DNA of 46,061 nucleotides from an uncultured Microbacterium sp. (GCF_945952435.1 NZ_CAMFHZ010000024.1:1-46061); one strand, 5' to 3'; shown: positions 25,273-35,570, counted from the first letter of the stretch. A program made the numbers and translations. Notes: generated by a model not told the origin, from the letters alone.

Positions 25273-27533
25273 AGGCTCTCCTCGTTCGCGCGCTGCGGAT
25301 CGGCTGCCTTCTGCGGCGAGGAATCCTCCGACGCCGTCTCCGCCGGGCCGTCCTCTGCGCTCTCCGCGGCGCCCCCGCTCTCGGACGGGCGATCCCCGGC
25401 ATTGTCCATGCCGTTCGAGGCATGCGTCGCGGATCGACGGCGCCGCACGGTGCGGAACACGCCCGCGGCGATGAGGAGAACCGCCAGCGAGCCGAAGACG
25501 ATCAGACCGATGGTCTCCCATTGCGCGCGGATCGTGAGGTGCGCGCTCTGCCCGGCTCCGATGGCCACGCCGGTGGAACTGGTCAACGTGAGCCCGAGGT
25601 CGACCTCGGCGTCGGAGACGTGCGCCTCGACGGGGAGCTTGACGCGGGTCGTGCTGGACGGCCCCGCCTCGACCTCCTTCTGCGCCGGGACCTCGATGCG
25701 GGGATCGCTCGAAGTGACGTGCAGGCGCACGCGCACCGGGTACGGCAGGTCGTTCCGCACCCACACCGGCACGTCGACCTTCGCGCTGATCAGGATGGGA
25801 TTCGAGGGCTGGATCCCGACGGCGTCCATGGTCTTGCGCGTCGCGTCACGATGCGCCAGGAGCGCCGCCGCGAAGTCCTCCGCCGTCGTGTGCACCCCCA
25901 CGCCGAGCAGGCGGAGGATCGAGATGCGTTCGCGGATCGTGAGGTCCTCCGGTCGGTCCAGAATCGTGGCGAACGCGGCGAGGCGCCCCGCATCCTCGTC
26001 GAGCGTCGTCACCGCCGCGCCGCGATCCGCGGCCGAGGCGGTCGTGACGGTCAGCGCGGACGCGGGGGCGGTGAGCGCCCGGATCAGCCGGCCGTCCTGA
26101 CTGCCGGCGAAGGTCGAGACCGCATCCGACAGGCCTGCTGCGGAGCGCACGTCCGCCCGCGCGAGTCCTGCGATCACGATCGAGCCGGGGTCCGCGAACC
26201 ACAGCTGCGCGTTCGCTTCCGCCAGATCCGCCCCCCGACGGGTGGCATCGTCCTCGACCGCAGCGCTGCTGAGCGCGGCGGAGACGGCCGTGTCGGTCAC
26301 GAGCACCGGGGCGTCCCCGACCGTTCCATGCGCGGGCACGGGAGCATCCTTCGCTCCCGCCGTGAACGACGTGGAGGGAAGCAGGGTCGCCGCGATCGGC
26401 TCACCGGTGGATCGGTATCCGGTCATCGTGCCGACCTCGGCGGTCGAGACCTCGCCGCGAGGCCACAGGATGTCGGTGCGTGCCCCGGCGACCGCGGCCG
26501 GATCCTTCGCAGCGACGTCGGATGGCGCGGAGGTGGCGGTCGGCGTGGGTGTGGGCGTCGAGGAACCCTTTCCGGAGGGATCCGTGAAGGGGAGGTAGGA
26601 GTCGACGGTGAGCGGCGCGGTGAGGCCGGCGGCCGCCTGGGCGGCGACGTCGGCGTCACCGAACTGCAGCAGGAAGCGTTCGTTGGGGAGCGCCTCGAGA
26701 CGGCTCAGCCACGCCGTCGCCGTCGCGGGGGCGTTGGCGCCCAGGACCCGGATCGCCGCGGCGATCGACGGATCGATCGCGAGCACCGCGGACGTCCCGG
26801 TCACACCCTCGAGCTGGGCGGTGAGCGCCCCCTCCGGCGCGGTCAACGTGCTCAACTCGGCCGCGCTGAGGAGGGATCCCGCCGGAGTCGCGGTGAGCGG
26901 CACGATCGAGAGGACCGAGGGTGCCGCCCCGCGACCCACGACGAGCACGCTCGACGAGGTGGCCGTGGACGTGTGCGGCGTGCTCTCGTTCGTGGCGGCC
27001 TCGAACCGTGCCCGGATCGGGTAGACGCCCGGCGCCAGCGCGCCGACGTCGCCGGCCGGGACCACGACGGAGGTCTTGGAGGCGTCGCCGGCGCCGAGCA
27101 CCCCGGTCCGCGCCTCCCCGATCTCGGTGAGCGCCGGCGCGACGCCGGTCCCGTGCAGCCATGCGCTGACGGCGGTGCGATCTGCCAAGGGCGTCCGTCC
27201 GAGCGCGATTCCCACGGTTCCCGCGGACAGGCCCGTCGCCGCATCGTTGCGGATCGTGAGCGACGCGGACAGGGGGGAGCCCGCGGAATAGGTGCCGTGC
27301 GCATCCGGAAGCAGCGAGACCTGCACCCCGGCGTGCGTCGGCGTCGGCGTCGGCGACGGGGTCGGCGTCTCGGCGGCCTGCGTCGCAGCGACCGCGGGGG
27401 AGAAGGGGGCCAGGGGAAGCAGGATGCCCAGCGCGACGGCGAGGGCCGCGGAGAGGCGTCGGAGGCGACCGCGCGTCGCCGACGGCGAACGGGGCGCGGT
27501 CGCGACGCGAGAGGAGGAGGTGGGTGCTGTCAT
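25269..27533 (-). CDS. DUF6049-type secreted or membrane-anchored protein
   Basis: The 754-residue protein has an N-terminal signal peptide (RLSAALAVALGILLPLAPFSPAVAA), a Thr/Pro linker (TPTPSPTPTPTHA), immunoglobulin-like beta segments, a second low-complexity linker near residue 325, and a C-terminal membrane helix (ETIGLIVFGSLAVLLIAAGVF) followed by RRRR and an acidic tail. This matches DUF6049 proteins encoded before murJ in Actinobacteria. The function is unknown; a role in wall synthesis is suggested by coupling to murJ. Start ATG at 27533. Confidence 0.9.
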   Translation of the reverse strand: MTAPTSSSRVATAPRSPSATRGRLRRLSAALAVALGILLPLAPFSPAVAATQAAETPTPSPTPTPTHAGVQVSLLPDAHGTYSAGSPLSASLTIRNDAATGLSAGTVGIALGRTPLADRTAVSAWLHGTGVAPALTEIGEARTGVLGAGDASKTSVVVPAGDVGALAPGVYPIRARFEAATNESTPHTSTATSSSVLVVGRGAAPSVLSIVPLTATPAGSLLSAAELSTLTAPEGALTAQLEGVTGTSAVLAIDPSIAAAIRVLGANAPATATAWLSRLEALPNERFLLQFGDADVAAQAAAGLTAPLTVDSYLPFTDPSGKGSSTPTPTPTATSAPSDVAAKDPAAVAGARTDILWPRGEVSTAEVGTMTGYRSTGEPIAATLLPSTSFTAGAKDAPVPAHGTVGDAPVLVTDTAVSAALSSAAVEDDATRRGADLAEANAQLWFADPGSIVIAGLARADVRSAAGLSDAVSTFAGSQDGRLIRALTAPASALTVTTASAADRGAAVTTLDEDAGRLAAFATILDRPEDLTIRERISILRLLGVGVHTTAEDFAAALLAHRDATRKTMDAVGIQPSNPILISAKVDVPVWVRNDLPYPVRVRLHVTSSDPRIEVPAQKEVEAGPSSTTRVKLPVEAHVSDAEVDLGLTLTSSTGVAIGAGQSAHLTIRAQWETIGLIVFGSLAVLLIAAGVFRTVRRRRSATHASNGMDNAGDRPSESGGAAESAEDGPAETASEDSSPQKAADPQRANEESL

Positions 27534-27637
27534 GGGTTCCCGTCCGCGCGCCCCCCGTGCGGGGGTGAGGCGGACCCTGCGATTCTAGGCGGCGCCGCCG
27601 TCCGCTCCCTGGAGGCGGGCGGGACGGATCCGCCGCG

Positions 27638-27643
27638 TAGAGT
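27638..27643 (+). promoter_or_regulatory. -10 element for a possibly leaderless methyltransferase mRNA
   Basis: TAGAGT ends six bases before the GTG start of the next gene, so transcription would begin at or next to the start codon. No -35 element or Shine-Dalgarno sequence is visible. Confidence 0.4.
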
Positions 27644-27649
27644 GACGCC

Positions 27650-29164
27650 GTGGTCCGTCACCTCACGCCCCAGCCCGATCCGCTGCTCTGCGCTTCGCTC
27701 GCCGCCGACCTCGACGCCGCGGACTTCCGCTCCGAACCGCTGCGCGCCGCCTGGGGGGAGGAGGCCGACGACGCCCTCGCCCGGGGCATCCGGACCGCGC
27801 TGCTGCGGGCGGTCGAGGGGCGCACGGATCCGCTCGTGACCCTGGGGCGGCTCTTCGTGCTCGGCATGCCTCAGCCGGAGCCGGAGGTGGCGGCGGCGCT
27901 CGAGCGTACGGGCGTCGCGGGCCTGGAACGGCTCGGGCTCGGGTACGTCGAGGACGGCGTCGTCGTTCCCGCTGCGCTGATCCGTCCGCAGTCCTTCGTG
28001 GACGCCGACGGCATCGGGGAGTGGTGGATCGCGAGCGACCTCGACGAGCTCGCGCTCGGATCCGCTCTGCCGCCCGATCACGTGCTCGGCGTGGGCGGAG
28101 CTTCGCGCACCCTGGCGGCGCTGGTCATGCCGGTGGAGGTCGATCGTGCGCTGGATCTGGGCACGGGCTGCGGGATCCAGGCGCTGCTCGTCGCCCGGCA
28201 TGCCGGATCCGTCGTCGCGACGGACGTCTCTGCGCGCGCTCTCGCCTACGCGGAGCTCAATGCCCGGCTCGCCGGCGCGACGAACATCGAGTTCCGGCGG
28301 GGCAGCATGTTCGAGCCGGTCGCCGGCGAGAGCTTCGGGCTCATCGTCTCGAACCCGCCGTTCGTCATCACCCCGCGGGGCGCGGATGTGCCGGCGTACG
28401 AGTACCGCGACGGCGGCCTCGTCGGGGACGCGCTCGTGGAGGCGTTCGTGCGCGAGGCCCCGCCGCACCTGACCCCGGGAGGATCCGCCCAGCTGCTCGG
28501 CAACTGGGAGTCGATCGGATCCGCGCGCGGCATGACCCGGCTGGAGTCGTGGATCGACCCGGCGCTGGACGCGTGGGTCGTGCAGCGGGAGACCCTCTCG
28601 CCCCTGAGCTACGCAGAGCTCTGGATCCGCGATGGGGGGACCACTCCGCGCGACGCCGACTTCGAACCGCTGCTCGAGGCCTGGCTCGACGACTTCGCCG
28701 CACGCGACGTGACCGAGATCGGCTTCGGATACGTGCTGCTGCGCCGTCCGCTCGCGGACGACGTGCCACCGTTGCGACGCTTCGAGACGCTCGCGCAGCC
28801 CGTGACCAGTGCGGGCCGCGCGTTCCTCGACGGCCTGGCCGGGCAGGACGCGCTGGCCGAGGGCATGCCCGCGCGCCTCACGGTCGCGCCCGACGTGACG
28901 GAGGCCCGGCACCACCTCCCGGGTCAGGAGGCGCCGAGCGTGATCGAGCTGCGTCAGGGCGGCGGGTTCGGGAGGACGCTCTCGGTGGATCCTGCGCTCG
29001 CCGGTTTCGTGGGAGCATGCGACGGCGAGCTCACGGTCGCACAGATCGCGGGAGCCCTCGCCGACCTCTTCGACGTGCCGCTCGACGAGCTCTGGGCGGA
29101 TCTGGAGCCGCGGATCCGGACGCTGATCCTCGATGGATTCCTGCGACCTCCGGGGAGGGAATGA
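27650..29164 (+). CDS. Three-part SAM-dependent methyltransferase (HemK-like core)
   Basis: The 504-residue protein has an N-terminal helical domain of about 145 residues, a class I methyltransferase core (LDLGTGCGIQALLVARHAGSVVATDVSARALAYAELNARL) with the catalytic-type SNPPFVITPRG of N5-glutamine and N6-adenine methylases, and a C-terminal domain of about 170 residues ending in a winged-helix-like segment (GELTVAQIAGALADLFDVPLDELWADLEPRIRTLILDGFLRPP). The NPPF motif points to methylation of an amide or exocyclic amine, but the substrate is unknown. The start is GTG at 27650, behind a -10-like TAGAGT. The gene is divergent from DUF6049. Confidence 0.9.
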   Translation: MVRHLTPQPDPLLCASLAADLDAADFRSEPLRAAWGEEADDALARGIRTALLRAVEGRTDPLVTLGRLFVLGMPQPEPEVAAALERTGVAGLERLGLGYVEDGVVVPAALIRPQSFVDADGIGEWWIASDLDELALGSALPPDHVLGVGGASRTLAALVMPVEVDRALDLGTGCGIQALLVARHAGSVVATDVSARALAYAELNARLAGATNIEFRRGSMFEPVAGESFGLIVSNPPFVITPRGADVPAYEYRDGGLVGDALVEAFVREAPPHLTPGGSAQLLGNWESIGSARGMTRLESWIDPALDAWVVQRETLSPLSYAELWIRDGGTTPRDADFEPLLEAWLDDFAARDVTEIGFGYVLLRRPLADDVPPLRRFETLAQPVTSAGRAFLDGLAGQDALAEGMPARLTVAPDVTEARHHLPGQEAPSVIELRQGGGFGRTLSVDPALAGFVGACDGELTVAQIAGALADLFDVPLDELWADLEPRIRTLILDGFLRPPGRE

Positions 29165-29193
29165 ACGCTCAGGTATATGCGTTCGAATAGATC

Positions 29194-30249
29194 ATGAAGG
29201 CTTTCGGATTCCTCTCCTTCGGGCACTACGCGAACGTGCCCGGATCCGTCACCCGCACCGCCGGCGAGATGCTGAAGCAGACGATCGAGATCGCGCAGGG
29301 CGCCGATGAGATCGGCGTGAACGGCGCGTCCGTCCGCGTGCACCACTTCGCGCGTCAGGCGGCCTCACCCATGCCGCTGCTGGCGGCGATGGCGCAGGCG
29401 ACGAAGCGCATCGAGGTCGGCACCGGCGTGATCGACATGCGCTACGAGAACCCGCTGTACTTCGCCGAGGAGGCCGCGGCCCTCGACTACATCGCCGACG
29501 GCCGCATCGCCCTCGGGGTGAGTCGCGGCTCGCCCGAGACCGCCCTCCGCGGATACGAGTCCTTCGGTTACCGGGACGACGAGGACGTCGAGCGCGGCAG
29601 CGTGCTCGCCCGGGAGAAGTTCGACCTCTTCCTGGAGGCCATCGACGGCGCCGGGGTCGCACAGGGCGACCCGCGCATGGTCGGCGAGGGCCACTACCTC
29701 GCGATCGAGCCGAGGTCGGCGACCCTGCGCGACCACATCTGGTGGGGATCCGGATCCCGCGCGACCGCGGAGGAGACCGGACGCAAGGGGCTCAACATGA
29801 TGAGCTCGACGCTCGTCACCGAGGCGACGGGGCAGCCGTTCCACGAGCTGCAGCGCGAGCAGATCGACCTGTTCCGCGCCGCCTACAAGGAGGCCGGTCA
29901 CACCGGCACGCCCCGCGTCTCGGTGAGCCGCAGCGTGTTCCCGCTGGTGTCGGACATGGACCGCGCCTACTTCGGCCTCCGCAGCGAGGAGAGCGACGAC
30001 CAGATCGGCGTGATCGACGGCCTGCGATCCACCTTCGGCAAGACCTATGCCGCGGAGCCCGATGTGCTGATCGCCCAGCTGAAGCAGGACGAGGCGGTCA
30101 TGGCGGCCGACACCCTGCTGCTCACGATCCCCAACCAGCTCGGCCCCGAGTACAACCTGCACGTGCTGCAGGCGTTCGCGGAGCACGTGGCGCCGGCACT
30201 GGGCTGGAAGCCGAACACCGAGGGACCGGTGCAGGGCTACCCCGCCTGA
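29194..30249 (+). CDS. LLM-class flavin-dependent oxidoreductase
   Basis: This 351-residue luciferase-like (beta/alpha)8 flavoprotein begins MKAFGFLSFGHYANVPGS. It contains SPMPLLAAMAQATKRIEVGTGVIDMRYENPLYFAEEAAALDYIADGRIALGVSRGSPE, the flavin-binding core, and IWWGSGSRATAEETGRKGLNMM. The cofactor could be FMN or F420, which the sequence does not settle. The substrate is unknown. No Shine-Dalgarno sequence is clear ahead of the ATG (TTCGAATAGATC). It follows the methyltransferase by 29 nt and may share its transcript. Confidence 0.93.
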   Translation: MKAFGFLSFGHYANVPGSVTRTAGEMLKQTIEIAQGADEIGVNGASVRVHHFARQAASPMPLLAAMAQATKRIEVGTGVIDMRYENPLYFAEEAAALDYIADGRIALGVSRGSPETALRGYESFGYRDDEDVERGSVLAREKFDLFLEAIDGAGVAQGDPRMVGEGHYLAIEPRSATLRDHIWWGSGSRATAEETGRKGLNMMSSTLVTEATGQPFHELQREQIDLFRAAYKEAGHTGTPRVSVSRSVFPLVSDMDRAYFGLRSEESDDQIGVIDGLRSTFGKTYAAEPDVLIAQLKQDEAVMAADTLLLTIPNQLGPEYNLHVLQAFAEHVAPALGWKPNTEGPVQGYPA

Positions 30250-30321
30250 GACGGGCCACGGGCCACCGCCAGGTCCGGCGGGCATCGCGGAGGGCTCGGC
30301 TGGGGTCGACCGTGTCCCCGG

Positions 30322-30327
30322 TACCCT
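30322..30327 (+). promoter_or_regulatory. -10 element for a possibly leaderless CCA-enzyme mRNA
   Basis: TACCCT ends seven bases before the ATG at 30335, the spacing expected for a transcript starting at the start codon. No -35 element or Shine-Dalgarno sequence is visible. Confidence 0.4.
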
Positions 30328-30334
30328 GGAATCC

Positions 30335-31777
30335 ATGCTCAACATGGCCGACGCCCTCTCTCGTCTGGGCGCCCTCGCCGCGAATCCGGTCGTGGGCACG
30401 CTCGCCCGGGCCTTCTCCGACGCCGGGTTCGACCTCGCTGTCGTGGGCGGACCGGTGCGCGACGCGCTGCTCGGTCGCGCCACGCACGACCTCGACTTCA
30501 CCACCAACGCCCGTCCGGACGACATCCTCCGCATCGTCACGCCGATCTCGACCGTGCAGTGGGACATCGGGCGGGAGTTCGGCACGATCGGCGCGAAGGT
30601 CCCCTCCCCGGACGGCCCGGCGGAGCAGGTCGAGATCACGACCTATCGCGCCGACGCCTACGACGGCGTGACCCGCAAGCCGGTCGTCGAGTTCGGGGAC
30701 GACATCGAGGGCGACCTCGTGCGCCGCGACTTCACCGTGAACGCGATGGCGCTCCTCGTGCCGCAGCAGCGGCTGGTGGATCCGACCGGGGGCGTCGAGG
30801 ATCTCATCGCCGGGATCCTGCGCACGCCGACCGCTCCCGAGGTGAGCTTCGGGGACGATCCGCTGCGCATGCTCCGCGCCGCCCGGTTCAGCGCCCAGCT
30901 CGGCTTCGCGATCGAGGAGAACACCCTCGCCGCGATCTCCACGCTGCGCGAGACGCTGCGGATCGTGAGCCCCGAACGGATCCAGTCCGAGCTCGTGCGG
31001 CTGCTGCAGTCCGACGACCCGGTGCGGGGCATCCGGGTGCTCGTCGACACCGGTCTCGTGGAGGAGTTCCTCCCCGAGGTCAGCGCCTTGCGGCTCGAGG
31101 TCGACGAGCACCACCACCACAAGGACGTCTACGAGCATTCGCTCACCGCGCTGGAGCAGGCGATCGCGCTCGAACGGGCCCGCCACCCCGGTGAACCCGC
31201 CGACGCCGTCCTGCGGCTCGCCGTGCTGCTGCACGACATCGGGAAGCCGCGCACCCGCAAGCTGGAGGACGGAGGGGCAGTGACCTTCCACCACCACGAC
31301 GTCGTCGGCTCCCGCATGGCCCGCAAGCGGATGCAGGCGCTGCGCTTCGACAAGGAGTCAACCGACGCGGTCGCGACCCTCGTCGAGCTGCATCTGCGCT
31401 TCTTCGGATACTCGGAAGGCGCGTGGACCGACTCCGCGGTGCGCCGCTACGTGCGCGACGCGGGCGATCAGCTCGAACGACTGCACATCCTCACCCGTGC
31501 CGACGTGACGACGCGCAACCGCCGCAAGGCGCAGCGCCTCGCCGCCGCCTACGACGACATCGAGGAGCGGATCGCCGCTCTGCGCGCGCAGGAGCAGCTC
31601 GACGCGATCCGCCCCGAGCTCGACGGCAACGACGTCCAGCGGATCCTCGGCATCGCCCCGGGCCGCGAGGTCGGCGAGGCGTACCGCTTCCTCCTCGACC
31701 TGCGCCTCGACGAGGGCGTGATCGGCCCCGAGGCCGCCGAACAGCGCCTGCGCGCGTGGTGGGCCGCCCGCGGCTGA
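30335..31777 (+). CDS. CCA tRNA nucleotidyltransferase
   Basis: The 480-residue enzyme adds or repairs the 3' CCA of tRNAs. The nucleotidyltransferase head has VVGGPVRDALLGRATHDLDFTTNARPDD, followed by the RRDFTVNAMAL and DPLRMLRAARFSAQLGF motifs. An HD domain (HSLTALEQAIAL, LLHDIGKPRTRK, FHHHDVVGS) follows, as in actinobacterial PcnA/Cca proteins. The tRNA-Ile gene in this window lacks an encoded CCA, consistent with need. In many actinobacteria this gene stands next to murJ-DUF6049; here the methyltransferase and LLM genes separate them. Confidence 0.96.
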   Translation: MLNMADALSRLGALAANPVVGTLARAFSDAGFDLAVVGGPVRDALLGRATHDLDFTTNARPDDILRIVTPISTVQWDIGREFGTIGAKVPSPDGPAEQVEITTYRADAYDGVTRKPVVEFGDDIEGDLVRRDFTVNAMALLVPQQRLVDPTGGVEDLIAGILRTPTAPEVSFGDDPLRMLRAARFSAQLGFAIEENTLAAISTLRETLRIVSPERIQSELVRLLQSDDPVRGIRVLVDTGLVEEFLPEVSALRLEVDEHHHHKDVYEHSLTALEQAIALERARHPGEPADAVLRLAVLLHDIGKPRTRKLEDGGAVTFHHHDVVGSRMARKRMQALRFDKESTDAVATLVELHLRFFGYSEGAWTDSAVRRYVRDAGDQLERLHILTRADVTTRNRRKAQRLAAAYDDIEERIAALRAQEQLDAIRPELDGNDVQRILGIAPGREVGEAYRFLLDLRLDEGVIGPEAAEQRLRAWWAARG

Positions 31778-31882
31778 CCTCGGCGAGTCGCGATCCCGTC
31801 ATCGCGTTCGGCACGACTCCGACCCGCGCCCGCACCAGCGGCCGTACACTGGACGCACTCCGTCACCGCCGATCGGAGGCCC

Positions 31883-33214
31883 ATGACCGGACCCACGACG
31901 CCCTCCGCGTGGCACTCCCGCGAGAACCCGACTCCGCGGCTGCTCGTCGAGCGCGCACACGAAGAGCTCGTGGCGGGCAACGTGCACGACGAGCGTCTGC
32001 ACCAGGTCCGTGCACTGGTCCGCGAGTCCTGGGAGCGCTCCTGGCGGCAGCGGGTCGTCGCGGAAGGCCTCCCGCCGATCGACTTCACGACGGAGGCGCT
32101 CGACGCGTATCGGCTCTCGCACCCGCTCGCGGGCGCGATGGACACGATCCGTGCACTGCTGCTGCCGGGATCCGCGGAGGACTCCGGCGTCGTCGTGGCG
32201 GTCGGGGATCATGCGGGCCGCCTGCTCTGGGTCGAAGGGGATCTGAACCAGCGCGTGCTGTCGGGGGAGATGGGCTTCATCGCGGGCGCGAACTGGTCAG
32301 AGAGGGCCATCGGCACCTCGGCCCCCGGCACCGCTCTGGAACTGGGCGCGTCGGTTCAGATCCACGGCGCGGAGCACTACAACAGGCTCGTGCAGCCCTG
32401 GTCGTGCACGGCGACGCCCGTCTTCGACCCCGAGGACCGGCGGATCCTGGGGGTGATCGACGTCACCGGGGGAGCGGAGGCGGCCACCCCGCAGGCGCGG
32501 ATGCTCGTCGATGCGACCGCGCGGGCCGTCGAGGCGGAACTGCTCGTGGCCCGGTTGCGTGCGCGGGCGCAGCCGGGACCCGTCGCTCCGGCACCCTCGC
32601 GTCGTCCCGCACCGGAACGCGCGACCCTGCGCGTGCTCGGACGCGATCGCGCACGGCTGGAGGTGTTCGGCGCGGAGAGCGAACGATCGATCGAGCTCAG
32701 CGCCCGTCATGCCGAGATCCTGCTGCTGCTCGCCGTGCATCGGCAGGGTGTGAGCGCACAGCGCCTCGCGGATCTCGTGTACGGAGAGGGGGCGAGCCCC
32801 GACACCCTGCGTCCGGAGATGGTGCGCTTGCGTCGACAGCTCGAACGGGTCTGGCCCGCGCTGGTGCCCGAGTCGCGACCGTACCGACTTCCCGTGCCGC
32901 TCGAGACCGACGCACAGGACGTGCTCTCGCTGCTCGACCGCGGCGCGCACCGGGTTGCGCTGACCGCCTATCGAGGCCCCGTGCTGCCGGACTCGACGGC
33001 GCCCGGCGTGGAGGAGTACCGCGAGTCCGTGCGCTCCACCCTGCGCGAGACGATGCGCACCGAGGCCGGCGTCGACCTGCTGCTCAGCTATGCGGAGATC
33101 CCCGAAGGCGCCGACGACGCCGAGATCCTGCGTCTGTGCCTGGAGCTGCTTCCCGCGCGCTCGCCGAAGCGAGCGGGCCTGGTCAGTCGGATCGAACGCC
33201 TCGAGCAGGCCTGA
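31883..33214 (+). CDS. GAF-domain regulator of the aldehyde dehydrogenase locus
   Basis: This 443-residue protein has an N-terminal helical segment (LLVERAHEELVAGN...VRESWERSWRQRV), a GAF sensor (about residues 95-205: GVVVAVGDHAGRLLWVEGDLNQRVLSGEMGFIAGANWSERAIGTSAPGTALELGASVQIHGAEHY), and a C-terminal winged-helix-like part (ELSARHAEILLLLAVHRQGVSAQRLADLVYGEGASPDTLRPEMVRLRRQLE). The GANWSERAIGTSAPG stretch is typical of AcoR-like activators, but the sigma-54 AAA+ domain is absent. It lies directly upstream of an acetaldehyde dehydrogenase and DUF779, and I infer that it controls them in response to a small molecule. Confidence 0.88.
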   Translation: MTGPTTPSAWHSRENPTPRLLVERAHEELVAGNVHDERLHQVRALVRESWERSWRQRVVAEGLPPIDFTTEALDAYRLSHPLAGAMDTIRALLLPGSAEDSGVVVAVGDHAGRLLWVEGDLNQRVLSGEMGFIAGANWSERAIGTSAPGTALELGASVQIHGAEHYNRLVQPWSCTATPVFDPEDRRILGVIDVTGGAEAATPQARMLVDATARAVEAELLVARLRARAQPGPVAPAPSRRPAPERATLRVLGRDRARLEVFGAESERSIELSARHAEILLLLAVHRQGVSAQRLADLVYGEGASPDTLRPEMVRLRRQLERVWPALVPESRPYRLPVPLETDAQDVLSLLDRGAHRVALTAYRGPVLPDSTAPGVEEYRESVRSTLRETMRTEAGVDLLLSYAEIPEGADDAEILRLCLELLPARSPKRAGLVSRIERLEQA

Positions 33215-33240
33215 CGCCGCGTTCGGCGGCCCGCACGCTC

Positions 33241-33303
33241 CGTCTCTTTGCGTCAAACCGTGGAATTCGGGCCCCGAGACCCACGGTTTGACGCAAAGAG
33301 ACG
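33241..33303. repeat. Long perfect inverted repeat between regulator and aldehyde dehydrogenase
   Basis: Two 23-bp perfect arms (33241-33263 beginning CGTCTCTTTGCGTCAAACCG, and 33281-33303) flank 17 bases that include GGGCCC. It starts 27 nt after the regulator stop. As RNA it would form a very stable hairpin, so it could end the regulator transcript, but the arms are longer than a terminator needs and are less GC-rich than the surroundings. It may be a dispersed palindromic repeat. Confidence 0.85.
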
Positions 33304-33306
33304 GGA

Positions 33307-33377
33307 GAGGCGAGGGCTTGACGGGTGAGGCGAGGGCGCGCAACCCGATGCAACGTGACGCACGCGGGTGCAACGTG
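33307..33377 (+). promoter_or_regulatory. Two pairs of 20-bp-phased direct repeats before aldehyde dehydrogenase
   Basis: GAGGCGAGGGC occurs at 33307-33317 and 33327-33337. TGCAACGTG occurs at 33349-33357 and 33369-33377. Both pairs repeat every 20 bp, about two helical turns, placing copies on one face of DNA. The second pair is about 70 bp ahead of the start and a weak -10-like TATGGT follows at 33386. These are candidate operators for the GAF regulator. Confidence 0.5.
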
Positions 33378-33445
33378 GCCGGACATATGGTCGACCCACA
33401 TCCACCCACGCGGCATCGCAGCCGCGGTACGTCGAAGGAGACGTG

Positions 33446-34993
<1,548 letters not shown>

Positions 34994-35014
34994 GCCGCGG
35001 GTCGAGGCGAGCTC

Positions 35015-35431
35015 ATGTCGGATTCCCTGCGCGTCGCCGTCTCTCCGGAGGCGGCGACGCTGCTGCGCACTCTCACCGCCCAGCACGGGCCGCTCATGTT
35101 CCATCAGTCGGGCGGGTGCTGCGACGGGTCCGCACCCATGTGCTATCCCGTCGGCATGTTCCTCGTCGGATCCGGGGACGTGCTCCTGGGCGGCCTCGAC
35201 ATCGGTCTGGACGATCCTGTGGCCGTCTACATGTCGGCGTCGCAGTTCGAGTACTGGAAATACACGCACCTCACCATCGATGTGGTCGACGGGCGCGGGG
35301 CCGGATTCAGCGTCGAGGCACCCACGGGGCGGCGGTTCCTGACCCGCTCCCGCATGCTCGATGCGGAGGAGCTGGCCGGCCTCGGGCTGCGGGCGTCGTC
35401 GAGCGCTGACACGGAGGACCACACGTCCTGA
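35015..35431 (+). CDS. DUF779 protein
   Basis: The 138-residue protein has the DUF779 pattern: HGPLMFHQSGGCCDGSAPMCYPVGMFLVGSGDVLLGGL, with a Cys-Cys pair and a further Cys, then PVAVYMSASQFEYWKYTHLTIDVVDGRGAGFSVEAPTGRRFLTRSR. The family is encoded beside aldehyde dehydrogenases in actinobacteria and proteobacteria; its role is unknown, and the conserved cysteines could bind metal or act as thiols. It lies 21 nt after the dehydrogenase stop and is most likely cotranscribed. Confidence 0.92.
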   Translation: MSDSLRVAVSPEAATLLRTLTAQHGPLMFHQSGGCCDGSAPMCYPVGMFLVGSGDVLLGGLDIGLDDPVAVYMSASQFEYWKYTHLTIDVVDGRGAGFSVEAPTGRRFLTRSRMLDAEELAGLGLRASSSADTEDHTS

Positions 35432-35477
35432 GATCACGTCTCGGCGTCGGATCTCTCGCGATCCGGAAAGCCATGCA

Positions 35478-35483
35478 TACAAT
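35478..35483 (+). promoter_or_regulatory. Possible -10 element of the ABC importer operon
   Basis: TACAAT, preceded by TGCA, resembles a -10 with a partial extended element. No convincing -35 lies 17 bp upstream. The leader to the ATG would be about 80 nt and ends with AGAGGTGTAT. Confidence 0.35.
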
Positions 35484-35570
35484 CGGGTGTCCGTGCGCCG
35501 TGAAAACCTGCGGCGACGGGCACTCACGGCCGCGAGGTTCAGCGGTCATGGAACCGATACAGAGGTGTAT

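Noticed and set aside
33241..33303. Ends of a miniature transposon
   Set aside because: The arms are only 17 bases apart, no target duplication is evident at the borders, and no transposase lies in the window; a hairpin or dispersed palindrome is more likely.
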